Shown in pieces: positions 19,101 to 28,089 of a stretch of 64,000 nucleotides of DNA; position 1 is the stretch's first letter; each line of letters begins with the position of its first letter. This DNA comes from Clostridium magnum DSM 2767 (GTDB taxonomy: Bacteria > Bacillota > Clostridia > Clostridiales > Clostridiaceae). The notes under the pieces are model-generated. The model made no database searches. It saw nothing but the letters and a program-made list of their open reading frames with translations, and was not told where the DNA came from. Position numbers and translations under genes: made by a program. The DNA is taken from NCBI RefSeq assembly GCF_001623875.1, contig NZ_LWAE01000011.1, forward strand, positions 1 through 64,000, written 5' to 3'.

Positions 19101-20670
19101 AACTCCAGGAATAGATCTTATATCACCACCGCCTCATCACGATATCTATTCAATAGAAGATTTGGCTCAATTGATTTATGATCTGAAGAATGTAAATCCT
19201 GCAGCTAATGTTAGTGTAAAACTTGTTTCAGAAGTTGGAGTGGGAACAATTGCAGCTGGAGTTGCAAAGGCTCATGCAGATTTAATATTAATAAGTGGTC
19301 ATGATGGTGGAACAGGAGCATCACCAGTATCATCTATAAAGCATGTAGGTATACCTTGGGAGCTTGGTTTATCAGAAACACAACAAGTACTTTTACTAAA
19401 TAATTTAAGAAGTAGAGTAAGAATTCAAACAGATGGTCAGTTAAAAACAGGTAGAGATGTAGTTATAGCAGCATTACTTGGAGCTGAAGAATTTGGATTT
19501 GCAACTACTGCCCTTGTAGTAATGGGATGTACTATGCTTAGAAATTGTCACTTAAATACTTGTGATATGGGTATAGCTACTCAAGATCCTGAGCTTAGAA
19601 AGAACTTTAAGGGTAAACCTGAACACATAATAAACTTCTTAACTTTCATTGCACAGGAAGCTAGAGAATATATGGCAGCACTTGGCTTTAGATCAATGAA
19701 TGAAATGATTGGTAGAGTTGATAGAATAGAAACTAAGAAGGCTATTAGCCACTGGAAGGCTAAAGGATTAGATTTATCAGCAATTCTATACAAGCCAGAT
19801 ATGCCAAAGAGAATTAAACCTTACTGCGTAATACCTCAAAAACATGGTCTTGATCAGGCAATGGATTATAAACTTATTCAAGTAGCGGATCAGGCAATAT
19901 CAGATAAAGCAAAAGTTAGAGTAAACTTAGAAATTAAGAATGTAAATCGTTCAGTAGGAGCTATGCTAAGTGGTACGATAGCTAAAAAGTATGGCAGCAA
20001 GGGATTACCAGAAGATACAATTGTATTGAATTTTAGAGGTTCCGCAGGACAAAGTTTTGGTGCCTTTGGAGTGAATGGACTTACTTTAATACTTGAAGGT
20101 GAGGCTAACGACTATGTAGGCAAGAGTCTATCTGGTGGTAAGGTAATTATTAAAGCTCCTAAAGAAGCGACTTTTGTGGCTGAGAAAAATGTTATAGCAG
20201 GAAATACTAACTTATATGGAGCTACTTCAGGAGAAGTATATATAAATGGTACTGTAGGAGAAAGATTTGCAGTAAGAAATAGTGGTGCTACAGCTGTAGT
20301 TGAAGGTGCAGGAGACCATTGTTGTGAATATATGACAGGTGGTAAAGTAGTTGTTATAGGTGAAACTGGAAGAAACTTTGGAGCTGGTATGAGCGGTGGT
20401 ATAGCTTATGTACTTGATGAGGATGGTTCTTTTGAAGAGAAATACAATAGAGAAATGATAGAAGTTGAGGAACTTGTAGATACTGAGGATATAGATGCAG
20501 TATACAGTTTGGTTGAGCAGCATTATAAATACACAGATAGTGTAAAAGCTAAGACTATTCTGGACAGCTGGGATGATTATAAGACTAAGTTTAAAAAAGT
20601 AATACCTACTGCATATAAGCTTATACTAGAAAAAATAAAAGAAGAAGCAGCAGTTGCTTCAAATATGTAG
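16141..20670 (+). CDS. gltB: Glutamate synthase, large subunit
   Basis: A 1509-residue amidotransferase/synthase that makes two glutamates from glutamine and 2-oxoglutarate. An N-terminal class-II glutaminase domain follows a 22-residue propeptide; the catalytic Cys23 in DACGVGF would become the new N-terminus. The central and FMN synthase domains carry NRIGGRSNSGEGGEDP and KPGEGGQLPG, and the 3Fe-4S cluster motif is CTMLRNCHLNTC (Cys-x5-Cys-x4-Cys). A C-terminal GXGXG beta-helix contains GLTLILEGEANDYVGK. The frame is open to an ATG at 16060, but family proteins begin at MTYSVGF, with GGAAG just upstream. gltD follows after 12 bp. Confidence 0.96.
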   Translation: MTYSVGFPSKQGLYDPAFEKDACGVGFVASIKGEKTHDIVKKGIQVLVNLTHRGAVGSDPKTGDGAGILVQIPDEFFRINCDNLGIDLPEAGEYGVGMVFFPKETALRLQCEGILERAAEEEGQKVLGWRDVPTDNRNIGETAKGTEPIIRQIFIGKNAKTQTEFETKLYIIRKKAENEVRKLLKGSGKSFYICSLSSKTIIYKGLLLADQIKSFYIDLNDINFKSAISLVHQRYSTNTFPTWDLAQPFRYLAHNGEINTIRGNRNWMKAREGVLQSEVLGKDINKLFPIVSTEGSDSASLDNALELLHKDGRSLSHAMMILIPEAWDGNDHMEDYKKAFYEYHGSLTEPWDGPAAVAFSDGVQVGATLDRNGLRPARYVITKGGLVVLASEAGVLEFKPEEIVEKGRLKAGKMFLVDTAQGRIINDEELKKEICTAKPYKEILSKSKYTLDMFETAETIEQISPEVLKEKQQAFGYTLEDVGRIIGTMAKEAKEPIGSMGNDAPLAVLSNKNQLLFSYFKLLFAQVTNPPIDPIREELVMSLTNYIGSSQVNILNSETSTDPFIEIFSPVLTDKEMAKIKSLRNTNFKTTTIPITFKYDTGVEGFKEALEMICERASKRIKEGYNILVLSDKNVDSYEAAIPSLLAVSAVSHHLIREKTRTKVSIIVETGEARETMHFALLVGNGASAINPYLAFQTIDQMAKDKELDDVTAEEAKENYAYAINHGLLKVLSKMGISTLQSYHGAQIFEAIGLDSEFVAKYFEGTPSRIGGIGVDVVAQEVLTRHKNAFNKIRKPISQLDVGGNYSWRKGGEFHLFNPETIYKLQLASKTNNYNVYREYAKVINEQDKNLCTIRGLFEFKTGKSIPIEEVEPISEILKRFVTGAMSFGSISKEAHETMAIAMNRIGGRSNSGEGGEDPERYVAEPNGDLKRSATKQVASARFGVTTEYLVNADELQIKIAQGAKPGEGGQLPGKKVDKNIARTRHSTPGIDLISPPPHHDIYSIEDLAQLIYDLKNVNPAANVSVKLVSEVGVGTIAAGVAKAHADLILISGHDGGTGASPVSSIKHVGIPWELGLSETQQVLLLNNLRSRVRIQTDGQLKTGRDVVIAALLGAEEFGFATTALVVMGCTMLRNCHLNTCDMGIATQDPELRKNFKGKPEHIINFLTFIAQEAREYMAALGFRSMNEMIGRVDRIETKKAISHWKAKGLDLSAILYKPDMPKRIKPYCVIPQKHGLDQAMDYKLIQVADQAISDKAKVRVNLEIKNVNRSVGAMLSGTIAKKYGSKGLPEDTIVLNFRGSAGQSFGAFGVNGLTLILEGEANDYVGKSLSGGKVIIKAPKEATFVAEKNVIAGNTNLYGATSGEVYINGTVGERFAVRNSGATAVVEGAGDHCCEYMTGGKVVVIGETGRNFGAGMSGGIAYVLDEDGSFEEKYNREMIEVEELVDTEDIDAVYSLVEQHYKYTDSVKAKTILDSWDDYKTKFKKVIPTAYKLILEKIKEEAAVASNM

Positions 20671-20682
20671 GAGGTTGAGCTG

Positions 20683-22115
20683 ATGGGAAAAGCAACTGGT
20701 TTTAGAGAATATAATAGAGAAAATCCAAAAAAACGTCCAGTAGAGGAAAGAGTTAAAGATTATAAAGAGATATACTATAAACTTCCTGAAGACAAATTAA
20801 GTCTTCAGGCTGCTAGGTGTATGAATTGTGGAACTCCATTTTGCAATTGGGGCTGCCCTCTTGGAAATTTAATTCCAGATTGGAATGAAATGATATACAA
20901 AGGTGAGTGGAATAAAGCCTTTGAAAGACTTTCTATCACTAATACCTTCCCAGAATTTACTGGAAGAATATGTCCTGCTCTTTGTGAGGGAGCTTGTACT
21001 CTTGGAATAAACAGGGATGCAATGTCCAATAGAGAGATAGAGCTTAGTATAATTGAAAAGGCATTTAAAGAGGGCTTTGTAAAACCTAATTTACCAAGAG
21101 TAAGAACTGGTAAGAATATAGCTATAGTAGGATCAGGTCCATCAGGACTTGCTGCAGCTGCAGAGCTTAATTCCGTAGGTCATACTGTTACTGTATTTGA
21201 GAGAGCTGATGAAATAGGTGGATTACTAAGATATGGTATACCTGATTTCAAGCTTGAAAAATATGTAGTTGAGAGAAGAGTAAACATTATGAAGGAAGAA
21301 GGAATAATCTTTAAGACTAATACTAATGTTGGTGTAGACTATCCTTCTGAGGAATTATTGAAGAACTTTGATGTAGTTGTTTTAACTGGAGGTTCTACTA
21401 TACCAAGAGACCTTAAGGTTGAGGGAAGAGAACTTAAAGGAACACATTTTGCTATGGACTTCTTAAGACAACAAAACAGAAGAGTTGCAGGTAAAGAAAT
21501 TTTAGAAGAAGAAATAACTGCTGAAGGCAAGGTTGTAGTAGTTATTGGTGGTGGAGATACAGGTTCAGACTGTATAGGTACTTCTATAAGACAGGGAGCC
21601 AAAGCAGTTTATCAATATGAAGTTATGCCTAAGCCACCAGAAGAAAGAGATGACTCAATGCCTTGGCCGACTTTTCCAAGAACCCTTAAGGTTACTACTT
21701 CACATGAAGAAGGTTGCACAAGAGAATGGTGTGTAAATACTCAAAATTCACAGGAAAGAATGGAGTGTTGAAAACTCTTCATGGCGTGAAAGTTGAGTGG
21801 AAAAATGAAAATGGTAGAATGCAGATGGTAGAGATACCGGGAACAGAGTTTGAACAAAAGGTAGATTTAGTACTACTAGCTATGGGATTCCTTCATCCAC
21901 AACATGAAGGTATGTTAAATGACCTTGGAGTTCAATTTGACGGAAGAGGTAATGTAATAACAAATGAAAATTACATGACTACAAAAGAGGGGATATTTGC
22001 TGCAGGAGATATGAGACGAGGACAATCCCTTGTAGTTTGGGCTTTAAATGACGGAAGAAAAGTAGCGATGGAAGTTGATAAATATCTAATGGGAGAAACC
22101 TCTCTAAAAGGATAA
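20683..22115 (+). pseudogene. gltD: Glutamate synthase, small subunit, frameshifted
   Basis: GltD carries electrons from NAD(P)H to the large subunit through FAD and 4Fe-4S clusters. The N-terminal half shows the cluster cysteines (RCMNCGTPFCNWGCP, GRICPALCEGACTLG) and the FAD-binding GSGPSGLAAA; the NADPH site GGGDTGSDC follows. At the A4 run at 21743-21746 the frame is lost (QNSQERMEC then stop). With one extra A the text becomes NTQKFTGKNGVLKTLHG and continues through the FAD-closing AAGDMRRGQSLVVWA to 22115, giving about 477 residues, full length. Ribosome site AGGAGG precedes the ATG. No other lesion is seen; sequencing error is the likeliest cause. Confidence 0.9.
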
Positions 22116-22134
22116 AAAATATATCTATAAATAG

Positions 22135-22186
22135 GCTAAATGTAACGTTGAGAGTATAAATCTAGCGTTACATTTAGCTGTTTTTT
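22135..22186 (+). terminator. Intrinsic terminator after gltBD
   Basis: A 14-bp arm starting GCTAAATGTAACGT at 22135 pairs with 22165-22178, ending in TGTTTTTT. It is strong and correctly placed 20 bp after the gltD stop. Confidence 0.9.
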
Positions 22187-22241
22187 CTGTACATAAGGAA
22201 CTATTGTATTGTATAATTTTATAAAAGGGGGCTAATTTATA

Positions 22242-23534
22242 ATGGAAAAAGTTAAAATGAAGTTTGGAAACACAGCGATGTATGTATCAGTGAAAGAAGA
22301 AAATTTAATTGGGGTGATAGAAGCTAATAAAGTGCCTGAAGGAAAGACTGAGGATCAAATTATTAAAGAAGCTTTAGAGAATCCAATAGATAGTGCAAGA
22401 TTAAGAGAACTTGTACATGAGGGAGAAAAAGTGTGTGTAGTAATTCCAGATGTTACTAGAGCATGGCAAAGAACAGGAATATATTTAAATAAAGTGGTAG
22501 AAGAGCTAAATGAAGGTGGAATACCAGATAAGGATATAGTATTCATAAGTGCGCTAGGTTCCCATAGAAAACAAACAAGAGCAGAGCACGAAAAATTACT
22601 TGGTGAAAAGCTTGCTTCAAGATTCCAAGTTATGGACCACGATTGCTATGATAAAGATAACTTAGTATTCCTTGGAGAAACTACTTATGGAAATCCTATT
22701 TATATAAATAAAATTGCTATGGAATGTGATCATATAGTAATTACAGGTGGTATAGTATATCATTTACTTGCAGGCTATGCAGGAGGAAAGAAAAGTATTC
22801 TACCAGGTATAGCTGGTGCAGAAACTATAATGACGAATCACTCTCTTTCGTTAAATGATAACCTAGGAGAAAGTATAAAGGCAGGAGTATGTCCAGGTGG
22901 TATCGAAGATAATCCGGTTCATAAGGACATGGTGGAAGCTGCCAGCTTTGTAAAACCTACATTTATGTTTAATGTAGTAATGGGACCAGATGGTCAAATA
23001 GCTGGTGCTGTGGCAGGTAACTACTTAACAGCTCACGAAGAAGGCGTAAAGATGCTAAGAGCAATAGATGGAGTGGCTATAAAAGAAAAAGCTGATTTAG
23101 CAATTGCTAGTGCAGGGGGATATCCAAAAGATATAAACTTGTATCAATCTACTAAAACACTAATAAATGCTAGGGAAGCAATAAATGAAGGTGGATATAT
23201 TATTGCGGTTATGCAGTGTTCAGAAGGTCTTGGCGGTGGTAAAGAAATTCAGGATATAATTTTGAACTACGATAATATTTTAGATAGAGAAAAATTTGTA
23301 AGAGATAATTTTTCAATTGGTAAATTCATAGCTTACTGCATGTGTGAAACTGCTTATAAATATAATGTAATTTTAGTATCAGATATTGAACAAGAGTTAG
23401 TTAAAAATGCTAATATTACTGTAGTAAAAACTATAGAAGATGCATTGAATATAGTACATAAAGAAAAGGGAGAAAACATTAAGACCTACTTAATGCCTCA
23501 TGCTGCAAATACATTTCCATTACTTACAAAATAA
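22242..23534 (+). CDS. larA: LarA-family nickel-dependent lactate racemase / 2-hydroxyacid racemase
   Basis: A 430-residue LarA-like protein. The residues that define the family fall at exactly the positions known for LarA: His108 (GSHRKQT), His174 and Lys184 (YHLLAGYAGGKKS) and His200 (TNHSL). Lys184 binds the nickel-pincer nucleotide covalently. The enzyme should interconvert D- and L-2-hydroxyacids, lactate being the classical substrate; related proteins act on other 2-hydroxyacids, so substrate is not certain. The pincer-synthesis genes larB, larC and larE are not in the window. A GGGGG site precedes the ATG and a terminator follows directly, so it is probably monocistronic. Confidence 0.88.
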   Translation: MEKVKMKFGNTAMYVSVKEENLIGVIEANKVPEGKTEDQIIKEALENPIDSARLRELVHEGEKVCVVIPDVTRAWQRTGIYLNKVVEELNEGGIPDKDIVFISALGSHRKQTRAEHEKLLGEKLASRFQVMDHDCYDKDNLVFLGETTYGNPIYINKIAMECDHIVITGGIVYHLLAGYAGGKKSILPGIAGAETIMTNHSLSLNDNLGESIKAGVCPGGIEDNPVHKDMVEAASFVKPTFMFNVVMGPDGQIAGAVAGNYLTAHEEGVKMLRAIDGVAIKEKADLAIASAGGYPKDINLYQSTKTLINAREAINEGGYIIAVMQCSEGLGGGKEIQDIILNYDNILDREKFVRDNFSIGKFIAYCMCETAYKYNVILVSDIEQELVKNANITVVKTIEDALNIVHKEKGENIKTYLMPHAANTFPLLTK

Positions 23535-23557
23535 AGAGGGGGAAAACCCTCTTTTTT
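23533..23557 (+). terminator. Intrinsic terminator after larA
   Basis: AAAGAGGG and CCCTCTTT arms with a short GGAAAA loop, followed by a run of T residues; it overlaps the larA stop codon. Confidence 0.9.
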
Positions 23558-23680
23558 TTATGAAAAAGGATTATTTTAATATGTTATAGATGAATAAAGA
23601 TCTATAATATATTAAAATAACTGCCACAATTACTCTATGTTACAATATTCTTGTATTAAAAATATGGAGGGAATTAAAAT

Positions 23681-24939
23681 ATGGGCGATTATACAAAGTT
23701 ATGGACAGAATTAGGTGTAGATTTAGAAAAACACGATAAATTGTGTGCGGTTTTACCAGAATTATTTGGAGCAACTTATTTAACACAAGAAAATAGACCG
23801 GAAGCTATGAATTATTTTAATTTTGTTGTTTCAGAGATACATGGACTTAGGATACAGGAACTTGATGAACATAGAAAAAATGGCGGAAAAGTAGTGGGTA
23901 CATTTTGTGTATTTGTTCCAGATGAAGTAATATTAGCAGCAAAAGCTATTGGAATAGGACTTTGTGCAGGATCACAATTTTGGATAGAAGACGGGGAAAA
24001 AGTGCTTCCAAGAAATATGTGTCCTCTTATAAAGGCTTTCATGGGAGCCAAAATTGGAGGGACATGCCCTTATTTCCAATCCTGTGATATGATAATTGGG
24101 GAAACTACCTGTGATGGTAAGAAAAAAGCTTGGGAAGTATTAGATGAGTATGTTCCAGTACATGTTATGGATTTGCCACAGATGAAAAGAACTAAAGACT
24201 ACAGCAGATGGTCAGAAGAAATAAAAGATGTTATTAAAAAATAGAAGAGCTTACTGGAAACAAGGTTACAGTTGACAGTCTTAAGGAAGGTATAAAAATA
24301 GCAAATGCTAAAAGAAGAGCATTGAAAAGATTATACGATTTGAGAAAATACAAGCCATCACCAATAAGTGGTTTAGATGCTCTACTAATATCACAAATTG
24401 CATTTTATGATGATCCTCATAGATTTGTAGAAAAGTTAAACGAGCTTTGTGATGAATTAGATGAAAGAGTTAAAAACTCAAAGGAAAATGGAAAGAAAAG
24501 ATTGATAATAACAGGAACACCAATGGCAGTACCAAACTGGAAGCTTCATTCGATAATTGAAAGCTTAAATGCAGAAGTAGTTGTTGAAGAAACTTGTACA
24601 GGAACAAGATATTTTGAAAATGAAGTATGTGAAGAAGGGGAAACACTGGAGGATTTAATTAAAAATCTAGCAGATAGATATTTAAAAATAAATTGTGCAT
24701 GCTTTACTCCGAATACCGGAAGAATTGATGATATAATCAGATATTCAAAGGAATATAATGTAGATGGAGTAATAGACTTTAATCTATCCTTCTGCAATAC
24801 TTATGCAGTGGAACACGGTTCAGTTGAAAAAGCATTGAAGGAAAAAAATATACCGATTATGCATATAGAAACTGATTATTCTACAGAAGACTCAGGACAA
24901 ATAAAGACAAGGGTAGAGGCATTCTTAGAAATGATTTAA
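23681..24939 (+). pseudogene. Double-cubane-cluster anaerobic reductase (2-hydroxyacyl-CoA dehydratase family), frameshifted
   Basis: Two adjacent open frames (23681-24244 and about 24244-24939) are the halves of one gene of about 419 residues in the HgdB/DCCP family, which holds a double-cubane [8Fe-9S] cluster and does ATP-driven low-potential reduction. Cysteines in MCPLIKAF, GGTCPYFQSCD and TTCDGKK, and in the C-terminal INCACFTP and LSFCNTY, fit cluster ligands. The frame breaks at the A6 run 24236-24241; a seventh A would give DVIKKIEELTGNK and restore the protein. A -1 slip on AAA AAA would have the same result, so translational or transcriptional slippage is a formal alternative to sequencing error. 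The neighbours (DUF3343, activase) are the expected partners. Confidence 0.85.
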
Positions 24940-24944
24940 GCAGA

Positions 24945-24970
24945 CATCCCAAATCTATGATTTGGTGATG
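24945..24970 (+). other. Inverted repeat between the reductase and DUF3343 genes
   Basis: CATCCCAAATC (24945-24955) and GATTTGGTGATG (24959-24970) form a short hairpin just after the reductase stop, within the operon. It has no T-run; a role in transcript processing is possible but not shown. Confidence 0.35.
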
Positions 24971-25036
24971 GTCGCTTACTCTGCGAGTACTTCTCTGGCG
25001 ATAGGAAGAGGAGTTTCATATAGGTTAGGTGATAAA

Positions 25037-25288
25037 ATGGAAACAATAAGACATTACATACTTTTCCCTTCACATACTGAAGGAGTTAAGTTAGAAAACG
25101 CATTAAAGAAGGAAAAGATAAAACATACTATAGTTCCAACACCAAGAGAGCTGTCTGCATCCTGTGGTATATCTATAATGTATAATAAGGAAGACGAAGA
25201 AAAGATAAAGAACTTAGTAGATAGCAATAATGTAAAAACATCAGGATTTCACTGCGTAAAGAAAAAAATGGTGAACCCTTATCTATAG
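25037..25288 (+). CDS. DUF3343 family protein, putative Se/S carrier-like
   Basis: An 83-residue protein beginning METIRHYILFPSHTEGVKLENALKK, the usual DUF3343 start. It has the conserved REL-S-SCGISI stretch near residue 43 and a second conserved Cys at GFHCVKK. This small family regularly lies between the double-cubane reductase and its activase; its function is not established, though a sulfur or selenium carrier role has been proposed from the thiol motif. The frame is open to a GTG at 24962, but the ATG at 25037 has AGGTGAT ahead and matches family length. Confidence 0.8.
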   Translation: METIRHYILFPSHTEGVKLENALKKEKIKHTIVPTPRELSASCGISIMYNKEDEEKIKNLVDSNNVKTSGFHCVKKKMVNPYL

Positions 25289-25341
25289 GGTTTCTAGGTG
25301 AAATTACATTGTTGTATATATAAAGTAAAGGTGGATTAGTT

Positions 25342-26100
25342 ATGTTTTATATAGGAATAGATATTGGATCGACTGCTTCAAAGGTTTGTATTTTTGAAAA
25401 TGAAAGTATAAGGGAAACCTTTGTTCTGCCTACAGGGTGGAGTAGTGTTGAAACTGCTAATATTATAAAAAATAGATTAGCTGAACTGGGAATAGATGAA
25501 AAAAATTCTAAAATAGTTGCTACAGGATATGGAAGAGTGTCTGTTCCTTATGCCAATAAAACAATTACTGAGATAACCTGTCATGGAAAAGGAGCTCACT
25601 ATTTGCTTGGAGAAGATTGCACTGTTATAGATATAGGAGGACAGGATACTAAAGTTATTACTGTACAAAAAGGCAATGTAACTAATTTTACTATGAACGA
25701 TAAGTGTGCTGCTGGTACAGGTAGGTTTCTGGAGCTTATGGCAAATACTTTAGGTTTCAGCATAGAGGAATTGTGCCGAAAAGCGCAGGAAGGTAGAGAA
25801 ACTACCATAAGCTCTATGTGCACCGTATTTGCAGAGTCTGAAGTAATAAGTTTAATTGGCAGTGGCAAAAAAAGAGAGGATATAGCTTATGGTGTAGTTG
25901 ATTCAATTACATCAAAAGTGAAATCTTTATGCCAGAAGCATTCGGATAGCTTTAGTTACTTTCTTTCTGGAGGATTAAGTGAAAACCCATATATTATTAA
26001 TAAGCTTTCAGAAAAATTAAGTACAACTATTAAAACGGATAAATTAGCAAGATACGCAGGGGCTATCGGTGCAGCATTAATGGCTAAAACCATAAAATAA
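25342..26100 (+). CDS. ATP-dependent activase of the 2-hydroxyacyl-CoA dehydratase type
   Basis: A 252-residue ASKHA-fold protein (HgdC/YjiL family). The phosphate loop GIDIGSTASKVCI lies at the N-terminus, a second ATP-binding motif is DIGGQDTK, and the two cysteines that hold one [4Fe-4S] cluster across the dimer are in NDKCAAGTG and SSMCTVF. It should deliver electrons, with ATP hydrolysis, to the double-cubane reductase encoded upstream. Ribosome site AAAGGTGG. Last gene of the operon; a terminator follows. Confidence 0.92.
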   Translation: MFYIGIDIGSTASKVCIFENESIRETFVLPTGWSSVETANIIKNRLAELGIDEKNSKIVATGYGRVSVPYANKTITEITCHGKGAHYLLGEDCTVIDIGGQDTKVITVQKGNVTNFTMNDKCAAGTGRFLELMANTLGFSIEELCRKAQEGRETTISSMCTVFAESEVISLIGSGKKREDIAYGVVDSITSKVKSLCQKHSDSFSYFLSGGLSENPYIINKLSEKLSTTIKTDKLARYAGAIGAALMAKTIK

Positions 26101-26160
26101 ATAGTCAGATATAAAAAATCAATTAATATGATAAATATTTTTTAGATTATTAATTCAACT

Positions 26161-26205
26161 AAGCTAGGGTATAGGTTATGGAGACCTATATATCCTAGCT
26201 TTTAT
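26161..26205 (+). terminator. Intrinsic terminator of the reductase/activase operon
   Basis: AAGCTAGG (26161-26168) and inner TATAGGT pair with AGACCTATA and CCTAGCTT (to 26201), followed by TTTATATTTA. The rest of the 240-bp gap is A/T-rich. Confidence 0.8.
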
Positions 26206-26361
26206 ATTTATACCTAATTGTTAAAGGACTAAATGAAGTTTTTAGGATAATTATAGTATAAAAATTCTAATTTTGATAAAATAGAATAGAAAATATGAAG
26301 TGAAACGTGAATAAAATTAGAGTATTAGAGTGAGTAATTAATGGATAAATGGGAGAATTAT

Positions 26362-28089
26362 ATGGGAAAAAAGATATTAATAAATTTTATAAAAGAACAC
26401 TTAGTATCCTATAGTATAGGTATAGTATTTATGTTACTTACCTCTTATATTCAAACTCTCTTTCCTAAAGTACTTGGAAATACAATTGATATTTTGAAAG
26501 TAAACAATTTCAATCCCAAATCAGTATATTTAAATCTTGTTTATATAGTGCTTATCGCTGTTGGTACCTTTGCAAGTACTTATGCTTGGAGAAATTTAAT
26601 AATAGGAAATGGAAGGACTCTAGAATGCTATCTGAGAGAAAAGCTTTTTGATCATTTTCAGAAATTATCGCCTGAGTTTTATAATAAAAGAAAAACAGGG
26701 GACTTAATTGCATATGCAATAAATGATATAAACGCAGTGAGAATGACCTTCGGGCCTGCAACGTCAATGGCAATAAAAGGGATAGTTATATGTGTTATAT
26801 CAGTTTATTCAATGGCTAAAACTATAAATTGGGGACTTACTATTTTGGTATTAGTGCCTATACCAATTATAATATTTGTCATGTTTCATATTGGTAAAAT
26901 AGTTCGAAAGCGTTTTAAAAAGGTACAGGAGAGTTTTGCAGCTATTTCAGATAGGGTACAGGAAAATATAAGTGGTATCAGAGTAATTAAAGCTTATGTG
27001 CAGGAAGAGGATGAAGTTAAAAAATTTGAAGAATTGAATGAGCAAATGGTGGAATCAAATTTAAAAATGGTAGGTATATCCGCCTATGTGGCACCGTTGA
27101 TTGAATTATGTTTCAGTATAAGCTTTGTATTAAACCTGATAATTGGCGGAAATATGGCTTTGGAGGATAAAATTTCTCTAGGACAATTTATTGCTTTTAA
27201 TGGTTATCTTACTATGATAATGGCTCCTATAATTTCTATAGGAAGAATTATTACCATAGTTCAAAGGGGAATGGCATCCTTAGGTAGGTTAAATGAAATA
27301 TTTAATGTTAACCCTGAGATAAAAGAAGGAGATAATTTGATAAAAGCTCCCATTAAGGGTACCATAGAAATAAAAAATTTATCCTTTTCATATCCCAATT
27401 CAAAAGAAATAGCTTTAAGGGATATAAATTTGATAATTCCTCAAGGACATACCCTAGGGATTATAGGAAAAACAGGTTCTGGTAAAAGCACTTTGATTAA
27501 TCTATTGTTAAAAATGTATAATGTTTCAAATGAAAAGATATTATTTGATGGAATAGATATAAATGATTATGAATTGAATACATTAAGAGATAGTTTTGGA
27601 TTTGTTCCTCAAGAGAACTTCTTATTTAATGCTTCCGTATCAGATAATATAAAGTTTTTTAAAGATACATATTCGAAGGATGAAATGATAAATGCGGCCC
27701 AGAATAGCTGCATTTATGAAAGTATTATGGGTTTGCCTAAAGGTTTTGATGAAATCCTTGGAGAGAGAGGAGTTAATATTTCTGGAGGACAAAAGCAAAG
27801 AATTTCTATTGCAAGGGCTTTAATAAAAAATCCACAAATACTTATTCTAGATGACTCTCTATCAGCAGTTGATACTATTACTGAAAAACAAATTCTAAAA
27901 AACTTAAAAACAATAAGGAAGAATAAAACAACAATAATAATAGCACATAGAATATCTGCAGTCATAGATGCTGATGAAATTATAGTCCTTGATAAAGGAA
28001 AAATATTAGAAAGAGGCACTCACTTAGAATTGGTCAAGAAAGGGGGGCTGTATTATGATATCCACAATGCCCAATCCCAAAACTCCTAA
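26362..28089 (+). CDS. ABC exporter half-transporter with a degenerate catalytic site (BmrC/YheI-like)
   Basis: A 575-residue TM-NBD half transporter: six hydrophobic segments in residues 1-300, then the nucleotide-binding domain. Walker A is GKTGSGKST and the signature is ISGGQKQR, but Walker B reads LILDDS: the catalytic Glu is replaced by Asp (residue 498). Together with the partner gene this gives the asymmetric ATP sites of heterodimeric multidrug exporters such as BmrCD. An in-frame ATG at 26341 lacks a ribosome site; GGGAG lies 7 bp before 26362. The gene overlaps the next by 35 bp. The substrate is unknown. Confidence 0.9.
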   Translation: MGKKILINFIKEHLVSYSIGIVFMLLTSYIQTLFPKVLGNTIDILKVNNFNPKSVYLNLVYIVLIAVGTFASTYAWRNLIIGNGRTLECYLREKLFDHFQKLSPEFYNKRKTGDLIAYAINDINAVRMTFGPATSMAIKGIVICVISVYSMAKTINWGLTILVLVPIPIIIFVMFHIGKIVRKRFKKVQESFAAISDRVQENISGIRVIKAYVQEEDEVKKFEELNEQMVESNLKMVGISAYVAPLIELCFSISFVLNLIIGGNMALEDKISLGQFIAFNGYLTMIMAPIISIGRIITIVQRGMASLGRLNEIFNVNPEIKEGDNLIKAPIKGTIEIKNLSFSYPNSKEIALRDINLIIPQGHTLGIIGKTGSGKSTLINLLLKMYNVSNEKILFDGIDINDYELNTLRDSFGFVPQENFLFNASVSDNIKFFKDTYSKDEMINAAQNSCIYESIMGLPKGFDEILGERGVNISGGQKQRISIARALIKNPQILILDDSLSAVDTITEKQILKNLKTIRKNKTTIIIAHRISAVIDADEIIVLDKGKILERGTHLELVKKGGLYYDIHNAQSQNS

